Positions 49,191 through 58,920 of a stretch of 64,000 bases of DNA are shown here, in pieces (position 1 is the stretch's first letter; each line of letters starts with the position of its first letter). The stretch is from Cylindrotheca closterium (taxonomy: Eukaryota; Bacillariophyta; Bacillariophyceae; Bacillariales; Bacillariaceae): NCBI GenBank assembly GCA_933822405.4, contig CAKOGP040000001.1:1199137-1263136 (forward strand). The letters run 5' to 3'. Under the pieces are notes generated by a model, which searched no databases, had not been told where the DNA came from, and was given only the letters and a program-made list of their open reading frames with translations. A program made the position numbers and the translations under genes.

Positions 49191-50822
49191 CTATGCGGCA
49201 GATTCCGCAAGCAAGTTGGCAACGTGGTCAACACCAAAGGTTCCAATACCAGCGCACAATTCGAGAGCTGCTGGAACACTGTCTCCAAAGTGCATTCCCC
49301 CATCAAGTCGAGATTGGCTTCCTGCTTCGGCCATGGTTTCAATATCGGGATACACAAGAGTGAGTTCGCTGGCGGGAACGAGTCCAGGCTCTACATTACT
49401 GCTTCCAGCTGGAATAGGGTCAAAGGCAACGGGAAAAGTCGGGTCCAGCCCTATCATAGTCATGTACCCTGTGACATAGTCCTTGATACCTTCAAAGATA
49501 CAGGCGGACCCAGATACGTATTCCGAGTGGGGCATCACACGCTTGTAAGCTTCAAAGTCTTTGGCAGGGAAGGTTTGGATTCCACCTGGAGCCCATGTAG
49601 TGATCAACTGATCCCCTAGATCCTTGATCACGGAAGTAGGTCGGATAAGGTCATAGTTGACCTTTTCCTTCCATGCGATGATAACAGTATCGCGTTCGGT
49701 AGCTGTGAATCCATTGACAAAATGGATGAAGCGCTCGTAACTGAGGACGATACCTGGTTGCGAGAGTTCTGTGTCTTGATAGCCATTGGAGAGAAGCTTA
49801 CCCACAAAAGAATTCAAAACGGCAATGGCCACCAAAAGCTTGTTGTCGAAAACTTCCACTTGAATCTTCTTGACGTCGTCCAATTCAGCCATGTTCGCAA
49901 TGACTTCAATGGCTTCCGCCTGACGACTTCCAGAATAGGTCGGTGCTCGAGCTACACGAGTAGTGCGGTCTTCTTCAGGCATTGCGGTTGCAAACTTGGC
50001 CTTTTCACCAATGTGAGGGGTAACGTGTTGCTGGTAATAGAAAAATCCAGAACCGTTGTCTTCCAGTAGGGGTTTCCAGGCTTCGGCGAACTTGATCCCT
50101 TTAGGGCTTTTGCCGTAAGGAGAGACCTTTGGAGTGTAGCCAGTGCTATCACGGAAAGGACGACAGTTGACGACGCAGCCATCATCTGTTCCAAGCTCAT
50201 TAAATCCATCGTTAATGGCATAGTCGTAGGTTTGTTTGGCAACAACCATTCCCATGATTTCGGTCGTGAAACCCTTGGCAGCTGCAACGGATTGATAGCA
50301 TGCGGTATCTTTCGCAGCACAGGCCGCAAGATCAGCATCAATTCCATCAACGACTGGAACGCCAATGGCGCTCATCGTGTTGGTGTAGGCTTCAAGAGCT
50401 CCTGGAACAGACAAAAAGGTGTAGGTAGCTGTAGCCTGTGTGGCACACAATGCGCGGTTCTGAGTGAGATAGAGATTTTCATCTTGGACAACAATGGCTG
50501 GTCTAGCCCCTGTCAACGAATCCTTGAAATCCGAAGAATAGATGGCAATGCAATTCCACCACATGCTCGTGTAGTAGTTAGTGAATCGAGCCTGGATTGG
50601 GGTTTCGTAGATTGCAAGAGCAGGATCTAGTGCAGCGATACTAGCACCAATGATGCCAATCTGTTGCGCAACACTTGGTGGAAGTGTTTGCAGATTGCGA
50701 TTAAAGTTGCTGTGTTCAGCATTCTCGTCTGCAGTTGGTCTCAAGAATGCTGCGTCACAAACGTTACCAGTTAGGGCCGTCAAGGCCAACAAGGCATTGA
50801 AAGAAGGAATAGAAATCTTCAT
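49191..50822 (-). CDS. Secreted vanadium-haloperoxidase-like (VCPO/PAP2 superfamily) protein
   Basis: Single exon, 543 residues, with signal peptide MKISIPSFNALLALTALTGN and cleavage probably near CDAAF. The fold is of the vanadium chloroperoxidase/PAP2 type. The first active-site motif (KX6RP) is intact as KVNYDLIRP. The second, normally PSGH, reads YVSGSA, so the histidine used as acid-base is replaced by Ser. The third, normally SRX5HX3D, reads SRLDGGMHFGD: the vanadate-binding His is kept, while the final Asp is one residue early. Family members oxidise halides with H2O2 at the cell surface or hydrolyse phosphate. With the altered second motif, haloperoxidase activity is doubtful. Its 3' end is duplicated in truncated form at 51499-51820. 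Confidence 0.78.
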   Translation of the reverse strand: MKISIPSFNALLALTALTGNVCDAAFLRPTADENAEHSNFNRNLQTLPPSVAQQIGIIGASIAALDPALAIYETPIQARFTNYYTSMWWNCIAIYSSDFKDSLTGARPAIVVQDENLYLTQNRALCATQATATYTFLSVPGALEAYTNTMSAIGVPVVDGIDADLAACAAKDTACYQSVAAAKGFTTEIMGMVVAKQTYDYAINDGFNELGTDDGCVVNCRPFRDSTGYTPKVSPYGKSPKGIKFAEAWKPLLEDNGSGFFYYQQHVTPHIGEKAKFATAMPEEDRTTRVARAPTYSGSRQAEAIEVIANMAELDDVKKIQVEVFDNKLLVAIAVLNSFVGKLLSNGYQDTELSQPGIVLSYERFIHFVNGFTATERDTVIIAWKEKVNYDLIRPTSVIKDLGDQLITTWAPGGIQTFPAKDFEAYKRVMPHSEYVSGSACIFEGIKDYVTGYMTMIGLDPTFPVAFDPIPAGSSNVEPGLVPASELTLVYPDIETMAEAGSQSRLDGGMHFGDSVPAALELCAGIGTFGVDHVANLLAESAA

Positions 50823-51498
50823 GCTTAGTCAACAGATTATTTTCTTGCCCAAGAAAATTGTGGGTGGATGTTGCAAGATGTTTTCCGCCACAGTTTTGTG
50901 GTCGGAGTCTTGAATGAAAATGTGACATTCGTGATTTAAACCATAACACCTTAATTAAATCCCTACGGAGCTGCACTTATGGATAACAAGTCGCACCTTA
51001 TATGTCACTCACGATTGTTTGTCTAGCACATTTATGATCGTCGTCCGCAAGGGACTAGATGATGGATATATATCGGAGTTCCGACAAGCAAGGATGCAGA
51101 TCCGCATTAGATCACATAATTACCTCACCAAACGAATCTTGTGAGTTGTTGGTTGCGATCCAATTTTTTTCAAAGGTCTCTTGTGCCTTGGCCGTGGGAA
51201 TAACGAAACCTGCAATCGTGGCGGCGACATATGCAAGAGTTCTACTTCAGAGCAACTGGTGCTGACGATGATGAAAACATTAGTACCCTGCACCGAAGGA
51301 AACTACGAACTATAATCGTCAAGACATCAAAGTCATCAACAGTTGCTAACATCAGCTAAATTATTGCACATGGAGTTGCCAGAACAGCGCTATAAAATCA
51401 GCACTTTTCAATGATGGCATTCCAGCTATTGCTCGAATGGATGAATGAATCGGTGGTAGCCAGCTGTAGTACTCATCCAAACATGTCATTTAAAATCC
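50823..51498. other. Intergenic region upstream of the haloperoxidase-like gene
   Basis: 676 bases. A TATATATC run at about 51066-51073 is the only promoter-like element noticed. The segment next to 51370-51385 (GAGTTGCCAGAAC) resembles 3' flanking sequence of the haloperoxidase-like gene near 49102, so the duplication may extend beyond the coding relic. No gene is recognised. Confidence 0.4.
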
Positions 51499-51820
51499 CC
51501 AAGTATTACACAAGCTAGCCTATGTGGTAGATTCCCCAAGCAAGTCGGCAATGTGGTCAATACCAAAGGTTCCAATACCAGCGCACAATTCGAGAGCTGA
51601 TAGAACGCTGTCTCCGAAGTGTACTACACCATCAAGTCGAGATTGGCTTCCTGCTTCGGCAATGGTTTCAATATCGGAATACGCAAGGTTAATTTCGCTG
51701 GCAGGAGCGAGTCCAAGCTCTACATTACTGCTTTCAGCTGGAAGAGGGCCAAAGGCAACGGGAAAAGTCGGGTCCAGCCCAATCATAGTTATGTACCCTG
51801 TGACATAGTCCTTGATGCCA
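51499..51820 (-). pseudogene. Truncated copy of the haloperoxidase-like gene 3' end
   Basis: The minus strand encodes about 97 residues closely similar to the C-terminus of the 49191-50822 protein, from about DYVTG to the end (GLDPTFPVAF, SRLDGVVHFGDSV, GIGTFGIDHIADLLGES). Similarity continues past the stop codon (AAGTATTACACAAG in both) and stops abruptly at about 51820, where unrelated sequence begins. There is no start codon upstream or active-site KX6RP block. The frame is still open, which suggests a recent partial duplication. Confidence 0.88.
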
Positions 51821-51944
51821 ATTTCGTATCAAAGCGAAAGAACCAACGGTGATGACAGATCTGCAAGCATGAACGTTGTGATGAAACCAAGAGTTACCCT
51901 AAGTGCTCTATCCTATTCTGGCAGCGCACTATAACCATTGGTGA

Positions 51945-54396
51945 CTACCACCAATCATCATCAACAACGGAATGCTGTGGACTACTGCCACGATGGGAAG
52001 CTTTCTCTGGAGTTTCATTTATTGCTGCACTTGAACACTCAGGGCTGCTAGGACAAACAGAAGGTGGATTCTGAAATATTTCCGCAAAGTCAGACGGTTC
52101 ATCATGCAAAGAAGCAGCCCGAGGATAATTCACAACCTCTTCTTCATCGCCATCATCTGATTCATCGAGATCGCTGTATTCATTTTCTTCAACCTGCACA
52201 TGTGCAGTACGCGATTTCTTTACCTTTCGTTCCTGAATCCTTGCTTGTTTGGCTTCCAGCATACATCGCAACCTTTCCTCTGTGAAAGTGCAAATGGTAG
52301 CCTCTCCGAGATGTAGATCCGAGATGTCAGTGTGCCTAACCTTGCCTTTATCATTTCGATGATGATTCCTCCAATGGTGGATATCGTCAAGAACTTGCTG
52401 AGAACCCTCCGAGTCAGCGCCCCGAGATATAATTTGTGATACCGCAAGAGCAAGTGCTGGGATATACCGCACTTCTCGTACAGTGGACCGTAGCTGCGTT
52501 GGTGTCAACAAAAGTTGAGTATTCGTCTTTTGAAGACTTCGCAAGCTTTCTCGAAGGCAACGCTGAAGCGCTACGTCAATGTGGGAGTGGTTCAACGGGA
52601 GACGGCCCTATAATTTGCGGTTCGGGTGATATGAGCGAGGACTTTCCTTGGCGCTTGTGTGAGCTACCACGTGCCAAACTGTCTTACCTTGGATAGTGTA
52701 GGAAGTGGCATCGTGGTTGGCGCAGCCTGAATCCTGACAACGACAGTGATGTCACCTAATCGAACTTTTGCTGGAAGCAAATTTGCCGCGTCGCTGGATC
52801 GTTGCTTTCGCTTATTATTTCCAGGAGTCTTCTTTTCGTCATCCACGCAATTTCCATCTGTTGTAGACCGAATTATTTCGTCACTCTGTCGATGTTGTCG
52901 CTGTTGAAAGAAGGATGCCACCTGGTCGCTATCTCTCACATCGAACAGTGGTGTCCAGGATTGTTCGTTCCGTTCGTTGGATTGTGTAACATGCAATCCA
53001 AAGGAAGCCCAAATGAGCTTGTTGGCTAGTCCATGGACAAGGCCACATCCAAAACCTTCAGCACTATCCAGCATGGGAACCGAGTTCACCATACGGATCA
53101 GTCGAAGTGTCGCAATAGGCTCTTCTTTGCCTACCAGTGACTCTGTACAGTCTGGACGGACAATGATGTCCACTTCCAGTTTGGGCGGAGCTTCCATCAA
53201 TCCTTTCTTGTTGTTATTATTGGGAATTCGAATGGGCTGCACAGCATGCGCAACATTTTCAAGCTTTACGTTACATCCAAAAAGTGATTGTGCTGCATGG
53301 AAAGCTGCCTTGCGTTGAGCCTCCAGTCGTAGCTGAGCTGGTGTGAGCGGTTTGCCTTGACGTTGAGAAGAATCGTTGTTCGCTTCGTCTTCGAGATCAT
53401 CTTCGTATTGCTCCTCGCCCGCCCCTACCAAGTCATCATCTACCCCGCTATCTACTCTATTGGAAGGCGATATCACAAAGATTGGCTGTTTAGACAGGGT
53501 GGGAGCCAATACCTCCAAATTTGGACCAGCATTTGTTGTCATTGGACGAAGATGAAACCGAGTAAAATAGTTCTCAACTCTTGGCCAAGCCGTTTCAGCG
53601 GTGGCACCACCCTATTGGCGAAGATGAAAAAAGGAGATTGAGCACATAATAATTTAAATGCAATTACAAAGGAATGCGTTGGACTTACTGGTACAAGCAC
53701 GCTGACACAGGTTCCACTTTCGTCGGATGAGGGCTTTTCCAATTTCTCGACCTTCTTACACACCACAGAGTTGCCATCCGTGTCCACGACAAAGAACGCC
53801 CGAGTGTAAGCTTTTTGATCTTTTGTGGCGGAAGTAATACAGCAATAAGAATTGGATACTAGTCGCTGTGCGTGTAGCATGCAAAGTGTCAATCCGACTC
53901 CATATCTTCCTGCAGTCTTGTTCTTGGAACGGCCTTTGCTGCTTTCAAATGCCTCCACAGATTTCTGAATATCCTCCATGCCCACTCCGGTATCGGAAAC
54001 CTGAATCTTCAAAATTTGTGCATCATATTCGTAGGGAAAGATTTCGACCTTCACTCGCTGCCCACCATCTTTGCTTTTGCAAGCGTCGACAGCATTGTCG
54101 ACGAGTTCTTTGATGATTTGACACAAAGCGTCCCCACTCTTTGAGCGTTCTTCATGATCATCCCCAGATTCCGAGGATCGAATAGCGACTGTACTTTCAC
54201 CACCGAAACCGCCGATACACGGATTATCGTGGAATGCCCGGAGGGCCATCGTCTTTTTATGGTGACTCTTTCTACTTTCGTATATAAAATAGTTGTGATT
54301 TGTTTTTTGACACCACAACTGTTGACTGCTTCGATTCTTCACACGTGGTGGGAAAGGAGTTTTGTTGGAATTTTGAAATTGACTGAAATCCGCCAT
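51945..54396 (-). CDS. DNA topoisomerase VI subunit B-like protein
   Basis: Exons 53689..54396, 52688..53611 and 51945..52607, all phase 0; 764 residues. The N-terminal GHKL ATPase domain has the N-box KELVDNAVDACKS, the DxGxG motif VSDTGVGME and the lid GRYGVGLTLC. The order and the SSK segment before the lid (ESSKGRSKNKTAGRYGVG) match topoisomerase VI B better than MutL or Hsp90. The second exon carries a transducer-like part (LRLIRMVNSVPMLDSAEGFG ... IWASFGLHV), comparable to the RFANRVPLL segment of TopVIB. The C-terminus is acidic and disordered. TopVIB-like proteins work with Spo11 to make meiotic double-strand breaks or with TopVIA in endoreduplication. The Met at 54249 (MALRAFHD) is an alternative start. 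Confidence 0.65.
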
Positions 54397-54473
54397 ATTT
54401 TTACAAATGTTTTTATGTGTGATTCATTCCCTCTAATCGAATCATCATCCAGAAAAAACGTGCATAATTCTCA

Positions 54474-55636
54474 ATGTTCTCCACTTCCGTAAAACAACGA
54501 AGCACATACTCCCGCATGGCCTCATCAACTTCCATGTCATCATCCTTGGATCAAGACTTGACACATCGTCACACTACCGATAACCCTACCAGTTTGGAAT
54601 CAGCTGGAACGATGGATGAAGAAGAAGCCGAGATTAATTATGTTTCCCAAAATCGAGTTGACGACCACGATAGTGAATCCAGCAAAGCGCAACGTTCTGC
54701 CGAATTATTCTTCAGCATCAGCACTTTGGTGTTCGGATTAGGATTGGAAGCTATGCAAATCAAACCAATTCAGCGTCCAATCCCAGCGCAGCAGCTACAA
54801 AATGGTGAATTTTTCTTCAATCTGACGAACAATGAGCTGTACAATGGGCAAACTGTGCCAGGTAAGTTGCTTTGAGGTTTGAGCTATGGTACATACTATG
54901 CACAAGATGGAACAATAATACTGAATTTTTCCTTTCTTGCAATCGAAAACAGATCTTCAACTTATCCTCATAGCTGCTTTGCTTCCATTATTCATCCAGT
55001 TATGGATGGCAAGCAAAACCGGAGTCTTCGAACGGCACAAGGTGTTGTGTGTTTACTTTTCGGGAGTTGGTATCACCATTACATTGACCAATTTCGTCAA
55101 ACTCTATGCCGGATATTTCCGCCCAATCTTCCTACAAGGTTGCGACCCAGATGAAAATTATGAAAAGTGCACTAGTGGAGACGATAGACAGATGCGACTC
55201 TCCTTTCCTTCAGGCCATGCAAGTCTTTCGTTCTGTGGTCTTTGCATCTTTTCCTTCTATCTAGAGCACCGCCATGGGATGAGCGCATCGAGAATGCTCC
55301 TATTGAATAAAGAAAGCGGTGAGCTTATGATGGCATACAAGCAAAACTCTCGATATATGAGGATAATGTCCATCATGTGTTATTTTCCCGTTGTGATCGC
55401 AATCTTCATTGCAGCCAGTCGTGTTCACGACAATATGCACTTCCCAGCAGACGTTGTCGGGGGATCACTCCTTGGTGGCTCCGTTGCCGCGTTGGTCCAT
55501 CAAACATGGTATGCCTTTGCACCTGATTCTACCGGTATATGATGCTTTCCTCCCTCTTCCCTTTTCTAACTCTCTGAATTTTAGGTACTCCAATTTGCCA
55601 ACAATTGAAACATTCACACACGAAATGTCGTATTAG
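54474..55636 (+). CDS. PAP2-type lipid phosphate phosphatase
   Basis: Exons 54474..54861, 54953..55508 and tentatively 55585..55636; 331 residues. If the last intron (76 bases, GTATGC...TTTAG) is not removed, the protein ends at 55542 with 325 residues and tail YAFAPDSTGI instead of YSNLPTIETFTHEMSY. All three phosphatase motifs are intact: KX6RP as KLYAGYFRP, PSGH as FPSGHAS, and SRX5HX3D as SRVHDNMHFPAD. Six membrane helices are expected (SAELFFSISTLVFGLGLE, LILIAALLPLFIQLW and others). The N-terminal 75 residues are hydrophilic and acidic. Likely dephosphorylates phosphatidate or diacylglycerol pyrophosphate. It diverges from the TopVIB-like gene with a very short spacer. Confidence 0.9.
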
Positions 55637-55764
55637 CTGTAATACTTGTTACGTAATCTAGCTTTTGCGATTTTGAAATCTATAAATTATTATTGCATGT
55701 GTACCATACCTAGGCTTTGACACCACAACACAATGCCAGACGCGGGGACGAGGACTCACTCTTA

Positions 55765-56425
55765 TTATAACCCTCCCAGCAGCTGATTTACTGCAGCACT
55801 CTCGTCCCATCCATGTTTCTCCAATGCCGCCTTGGCGCTATCACGGTCAAAACCCATTTCGCACACTCTCGTGATCGCATCGTCCTCATTCACTGGTTGG
55901 GCATATGACTCCGTCCAGAATTTCGCAGTGCTATCAAATTTCTTACGATCGGAAAGATACATCTTGGCAACTTCAGCATCTTGTGGATCACCGGGCTCTG
56001 GAGAGCACATCAATGCTTGAAGTGATAGAAGAGCCGTCTTAATTGTCAACGCCGGGCTCCATTGATCTTTCAGAATATCCTGTGGTCGACAAAAGGTGAG
56101 AATCTTCGGACCTCACATCAACAGAAGAATCGATATTTTGAATGGATTCGCTTACCAAACAAATCGCGCCAGTTTGTGAGGAAATATTTGGATGCCAAAT
56201 CTTGGTTGTAAATTTCATTTTCGGTGGCTCAAAAGGATATTGCTTGGGAATGGTAATGTCAATTTCAAACACGCCACCTTCGTAGCAGGTTCCTTCCGGT
56301 CCCAATATCGTTCCTTTCAATTCTCGAAGATTTCCAGGCGTAACTGCAACTGCCTTGACACCAGACGTCTTATCATCCTTGCCAACCTCGGCCAATTCTT
56401 TGTTCAATCTTCCACTTGCTGCCAT
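55765..56425 (-). CDS. UBE2K: UBE2K-type ubiquitin-conjugating enzyme E2 with UBA domain
   Basis: Exons 56156..56425 and 55765..56079 (phase 0, donor TTG|GTAAGC) give 194 residues, close to human UBE2K (200). The UBC fold contains the HPN loop (IWHPNIS) and the catalytic Cys in TGAICL (about residue 89), right at the splice. The segment DQWSPALTIKTALLSLQALM is typical. The C-terminal UBA domain (MGFDRDSAKAALEKHGWDES) separates UBE2K/Ubc1 from other E2s. UBE2K builds Lys48-linked chains. It shares a short divergent promoter with a RING-finger gene. Confidence 0.95.
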
Positions 56426-56540
56426 GCTATCGCTTCTGCTGTTTATTCTCGCAGCTCCAGAGGTGTTTTGGTCGTTGGTCTTTTGATGACTCCAACAAAC
56501 GTTGCACGAACAATCGGAATCATCATGTGATGCGTGTCTG

Positions 56541-56547
56541 TGACGTC
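56541..56547. promoter_or_regulatory. TGACGTC element in divergent promoter
   Basis: CRE/bZIP-type core in the 291-base spacer between the UBE2K-type gene (-) and the RING gene (+). Function is inferred from the motif only. Confidence 0.3.
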
Positions 56548-56716
56548 GCGGAGACTAACGCGCATGCCAATGAAGAACCGGGTTCACTGAGTTTCACAAA
56601 CTGATTGATTCATTCTTTCGATCGCCAAAACTCCGAATTTCACTTTTTGACTTGCCACATGCACAGAAAACAACAAAAAGCTCAGACGCACAATCCATTC
56701 CACTTTCAAAGTCACA

Positions 56717-57469
56717 ATGGCATCTACACCAATCTCCAACGAAAACATAGATTCGAGAGTACTAGCTCCAATGAAGGTTTCTGGCCCTTCTGGTCTAGGA
56801 TCTCAACAGTCGTCCGAGAACGTTTCCACGCCGTTGGAACAACGTTTCGAGGAGAGCCGTGAGCCCATCAACGACGACTATGCTTCTCCAGTTTCTGCTA
56901 CTACCAACGATCGAGTGGAGGAGGAATCTGATGAGGAACGTCGTCGAAGAGAGGAGGAAGAATCCATTGAACTTGCTCGTGCACTCATGGCAGAAGAAGC
57001 CATGGCGGTTTCTTTTCAGATGTCCAACGATTACCTTCGCAACAATCGCGATCAGTTTTCCGAAGAAGACTTGGCCGCCCTTCAAGCTGCAATGGAGGAG
57101 GACGAAATTGAGGCACACGAGGCGCATGGTGTCGTTGAGCAAGACGATGGGACTCTTTCTTATGATTTGATGCTCCGTCTCGGAGACACTCTTGGCGATG
57201 TCAAGACTGAACGGTGGCAACAAGTGGCTCAGGGGAAGATCAATCAGCTTCCTACCTTCAAGTTTGACCCAGCCAAGGTACATGGTCTAGATGAAAACGA
57301 CTGTCGGGTCAAGTGCCTCGTTTGTCAGTTTTCCTACGAAAAGGGAGAGGACCTCCGTAAGATGCGATGCAGTCACTGTTTCCACACTGAATGTGTAGAC
57401 CAATGGCTTCAAAGCAAAGATTGCTGTCCATACTGCCGAACTGCAATCACCGAAGAAGAGTCCTCCTAA
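56717..57469 (+). CDS. RING-H2 finger E3 ubiquitin ligase
   Basis: Single exon, 250 residues. The first 70 residues are disordered. A Glu/Arg-rich helical part (ERRRREEEESIELARALMAE) follows. The C-terminal RING-H2 (residues about 196-240) has the C3H2C3 ligand set: CLVCQFSYEKGEDLRKMRC, then SHCFHTECVDQWL and CCPYCR. No membrane segment is present. RING-H2 proteins recruit an E2; the adjacent UBE2K-type gene is transcribed divergently, which makes co-expression plausible but not a partnership. Confidence 0.92.
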   Translation: MASTPISNENIDSRVLAPMKVSGPSGLGSQQSSENVSTPLEQRFEESREPINDDYASPVSATTNDRVEEESDEERRRREEEESIELARALMAEEAMAVSFQMSNDYLRNNRDQFSEEDLAALQAAMEEDEIEAHEAHGVVEQDDGTLSYDLMLRLGDTLGDVKTERWQQVAQGKINQLPTFKFDPAKVHGLDENDCRVKCLVCQFSYEKGEDLRKMRCSHCFHTECVDQWLQSKDCCPYCRTAITEEESS

Positions 57470-57675
57470 ATTGGGTTTGAAATCTTGCTTCTGGAAACGA
57501 GAACGACATGCGTCTCTCGATCGTTGAACTATTCCTGGGGGAGGAATGGTTCCACTTTAAGCGCCTTGCAGCTAGATAATGCCACTGTTTCTAATGCAAA
57601 TCTTTTATTTTCTAGTTTTTAATATCTAGAGTTCTAGTGATATTGTGTCGTCAATATCTCTGTTTCATTGAATTT

Positions 57676-58510
57676 CTATGCGAGAGAAATTTCAGCGAAA
57701 AACTCCCATTCAGGTACCCCTTCGGCAGTTGCAGGATCTGTTATATACAGGGCAAGTGTATTGGAAGTAAAGTTGGGTATCGTCTCCACGTCATTTGCGT
57801 TTGGTACGTTGTTGACACCATAAAATAATGACAAATGCGGGGCATTCACTGGTGGTGAAAACAGATTCGTTGTATCCATTTTCAGTAGTTCTCTGACACG
57901 CTGACATAGTTTTACAAATTTTGGAGAAGCGTCCATTTCAACTAGCAATGCCTGGTTCCATGTGTCAAAGTTTCGGGCTTTCGTTTGAAAAACTGCGTCG
58001 ACTTTTCCAAATCCAGAAAGCTCCTGTTGCAGGAGGCTGACAATCTTCTTGGCATCATCGAAGGAATCGCATTCTATGCCACCCGTGACAGTAACATGAG
58101 GATCAAAGTAAGGACCACCCGAGGTCTTTGAATAGAAGGATATTTGTTCTTCCAAGACGTCCGAAACCGATGGCGGAGGGATCATCCACAAGGAGAATTT
58201 TCTGCGTTCCAAGAAATGGTGAGTGGTTAATCTTCACGTCATTCTTAGCCTGTAGAGACAGCCTGACTTACATCGTTTGGCTTGAATTGGTGTTTGTGCG
58301 CTGTTGTTGATGTTGTTTGATCAAACCTCGAGAAAGAAATCCCACTACTACGAGGCAGACTAGAATTATAACGCCTCTGTGAACAAGAGGGTGCGAATTT
58401 TCTTGATAGTTGATGCCATCGCCAATAGGAAGAAGTCTTGAATTTTCTTGAAAGTGATGACCGTTGTTTGCCTCCACGTCCTGGAATTGTCCAAGATGCT
58501 GGGCAGTCAT
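57676..58510 (-). CDS. Membrane-anchored 2H cyclic phosphodiesterase, copy 1
   Basis: Exons 58272..58510 and 57676..58231 (phase 2) give 264 residues. Exon 1 encodes a hydrophilic N-terminus and one signal-anchor helix (GVIILVCLVVVGFLSRGL). Exon 2 encodes a domain like plant cyclic phosphodiesterase (CPDase): FSLWMIPPP, FDPHVTVTGG with the first HxT, APHLSLFYG with the second HxS, and a final strand LALYITDPATAEGVPEWEFF. The two His motifs are the catalytic pair of the 2H phosphoesterase superfamily. Plant CPDase opens ADP-ribose 1'',2''-cyclic phosphate made in tRNA splicing. The acceptor (GTGAAG|A) has a weak pyrimidine tract but is the only one keeping the frame. Paralogue at 59980-60740. 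Confidence 0.83.
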
Positions 58511-58920
58511 GGTGAATTGTGAGCAGTGGTACGGGTAGATTCAATGACATGACGTGATAGATTCATTGACATGACGCGCAGAGATTCATTCAACTGATCA
58601 TGACACGTCAACCACGTCAATTTGCATTTTGTGTGAATTCAACTCGGGAATGGTGAGTCGTCAGTTAGTTGTCAATCATCGATGTCACTTCAACTTCAAC
58701 TGGTCGCTCTATTCGAACTCCGCTTGGCGTCGGCGGGCACCCAAGCGGGAGAAGGGAGTTTCAAGTTGGATGGAAATTTCATGTTCTTCGGAGTGGTCGA
58801 CAATATGGGTGTGGTTGGACCATTCTGCCATGGAGGGAGTCTTCTTCGATGCACTCCAAAGCGCTCCTAGTCTAGCCATTAGAACCCTGTATCCTCTTGA
58901 AATTTTATCTGACAAAGCAG
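58511..58920. promoter_or_regulatory. Divergent promoter with clustered ACGT-core elements
   Basis: 410 bases between CPDase copy 1 (-) and the Tudor gene (+). A roughly 22-base unit is repeated (AGATTCAATGACATGACGTG at 58537, AGATTCATTGACATGACGCG at 58559, then a partial third at 58582). TGACGTG, TGACGCG, TGACACGTCA and CACGTCA occur within 58550-58619. These are bZIP-type sites. The rest shows nothing recognisable. Confidence 0.45.

Noticed and set aside
51524..51808. Plus-strand frame across the haloperoxidase relic
   Set aside because: It is the antisense shadow of the duplicated 3' end; the same antisense frame exists opposite the intact gene.
53539..54396. Assignment of the GHKL protein to MutL/PMS mismatch repair
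   Set aside because: The GHKL lid and the following transducer-like segment do not match MutL motifs; TopVIB-like order fits better.
58231..58272. Alternative acceptor CTACAG (about 58250) for CPDase copy 1
   Set aside because: It leads to a stop within five codons; only the GAAG acceptor gives the residues parallel to copy 2.
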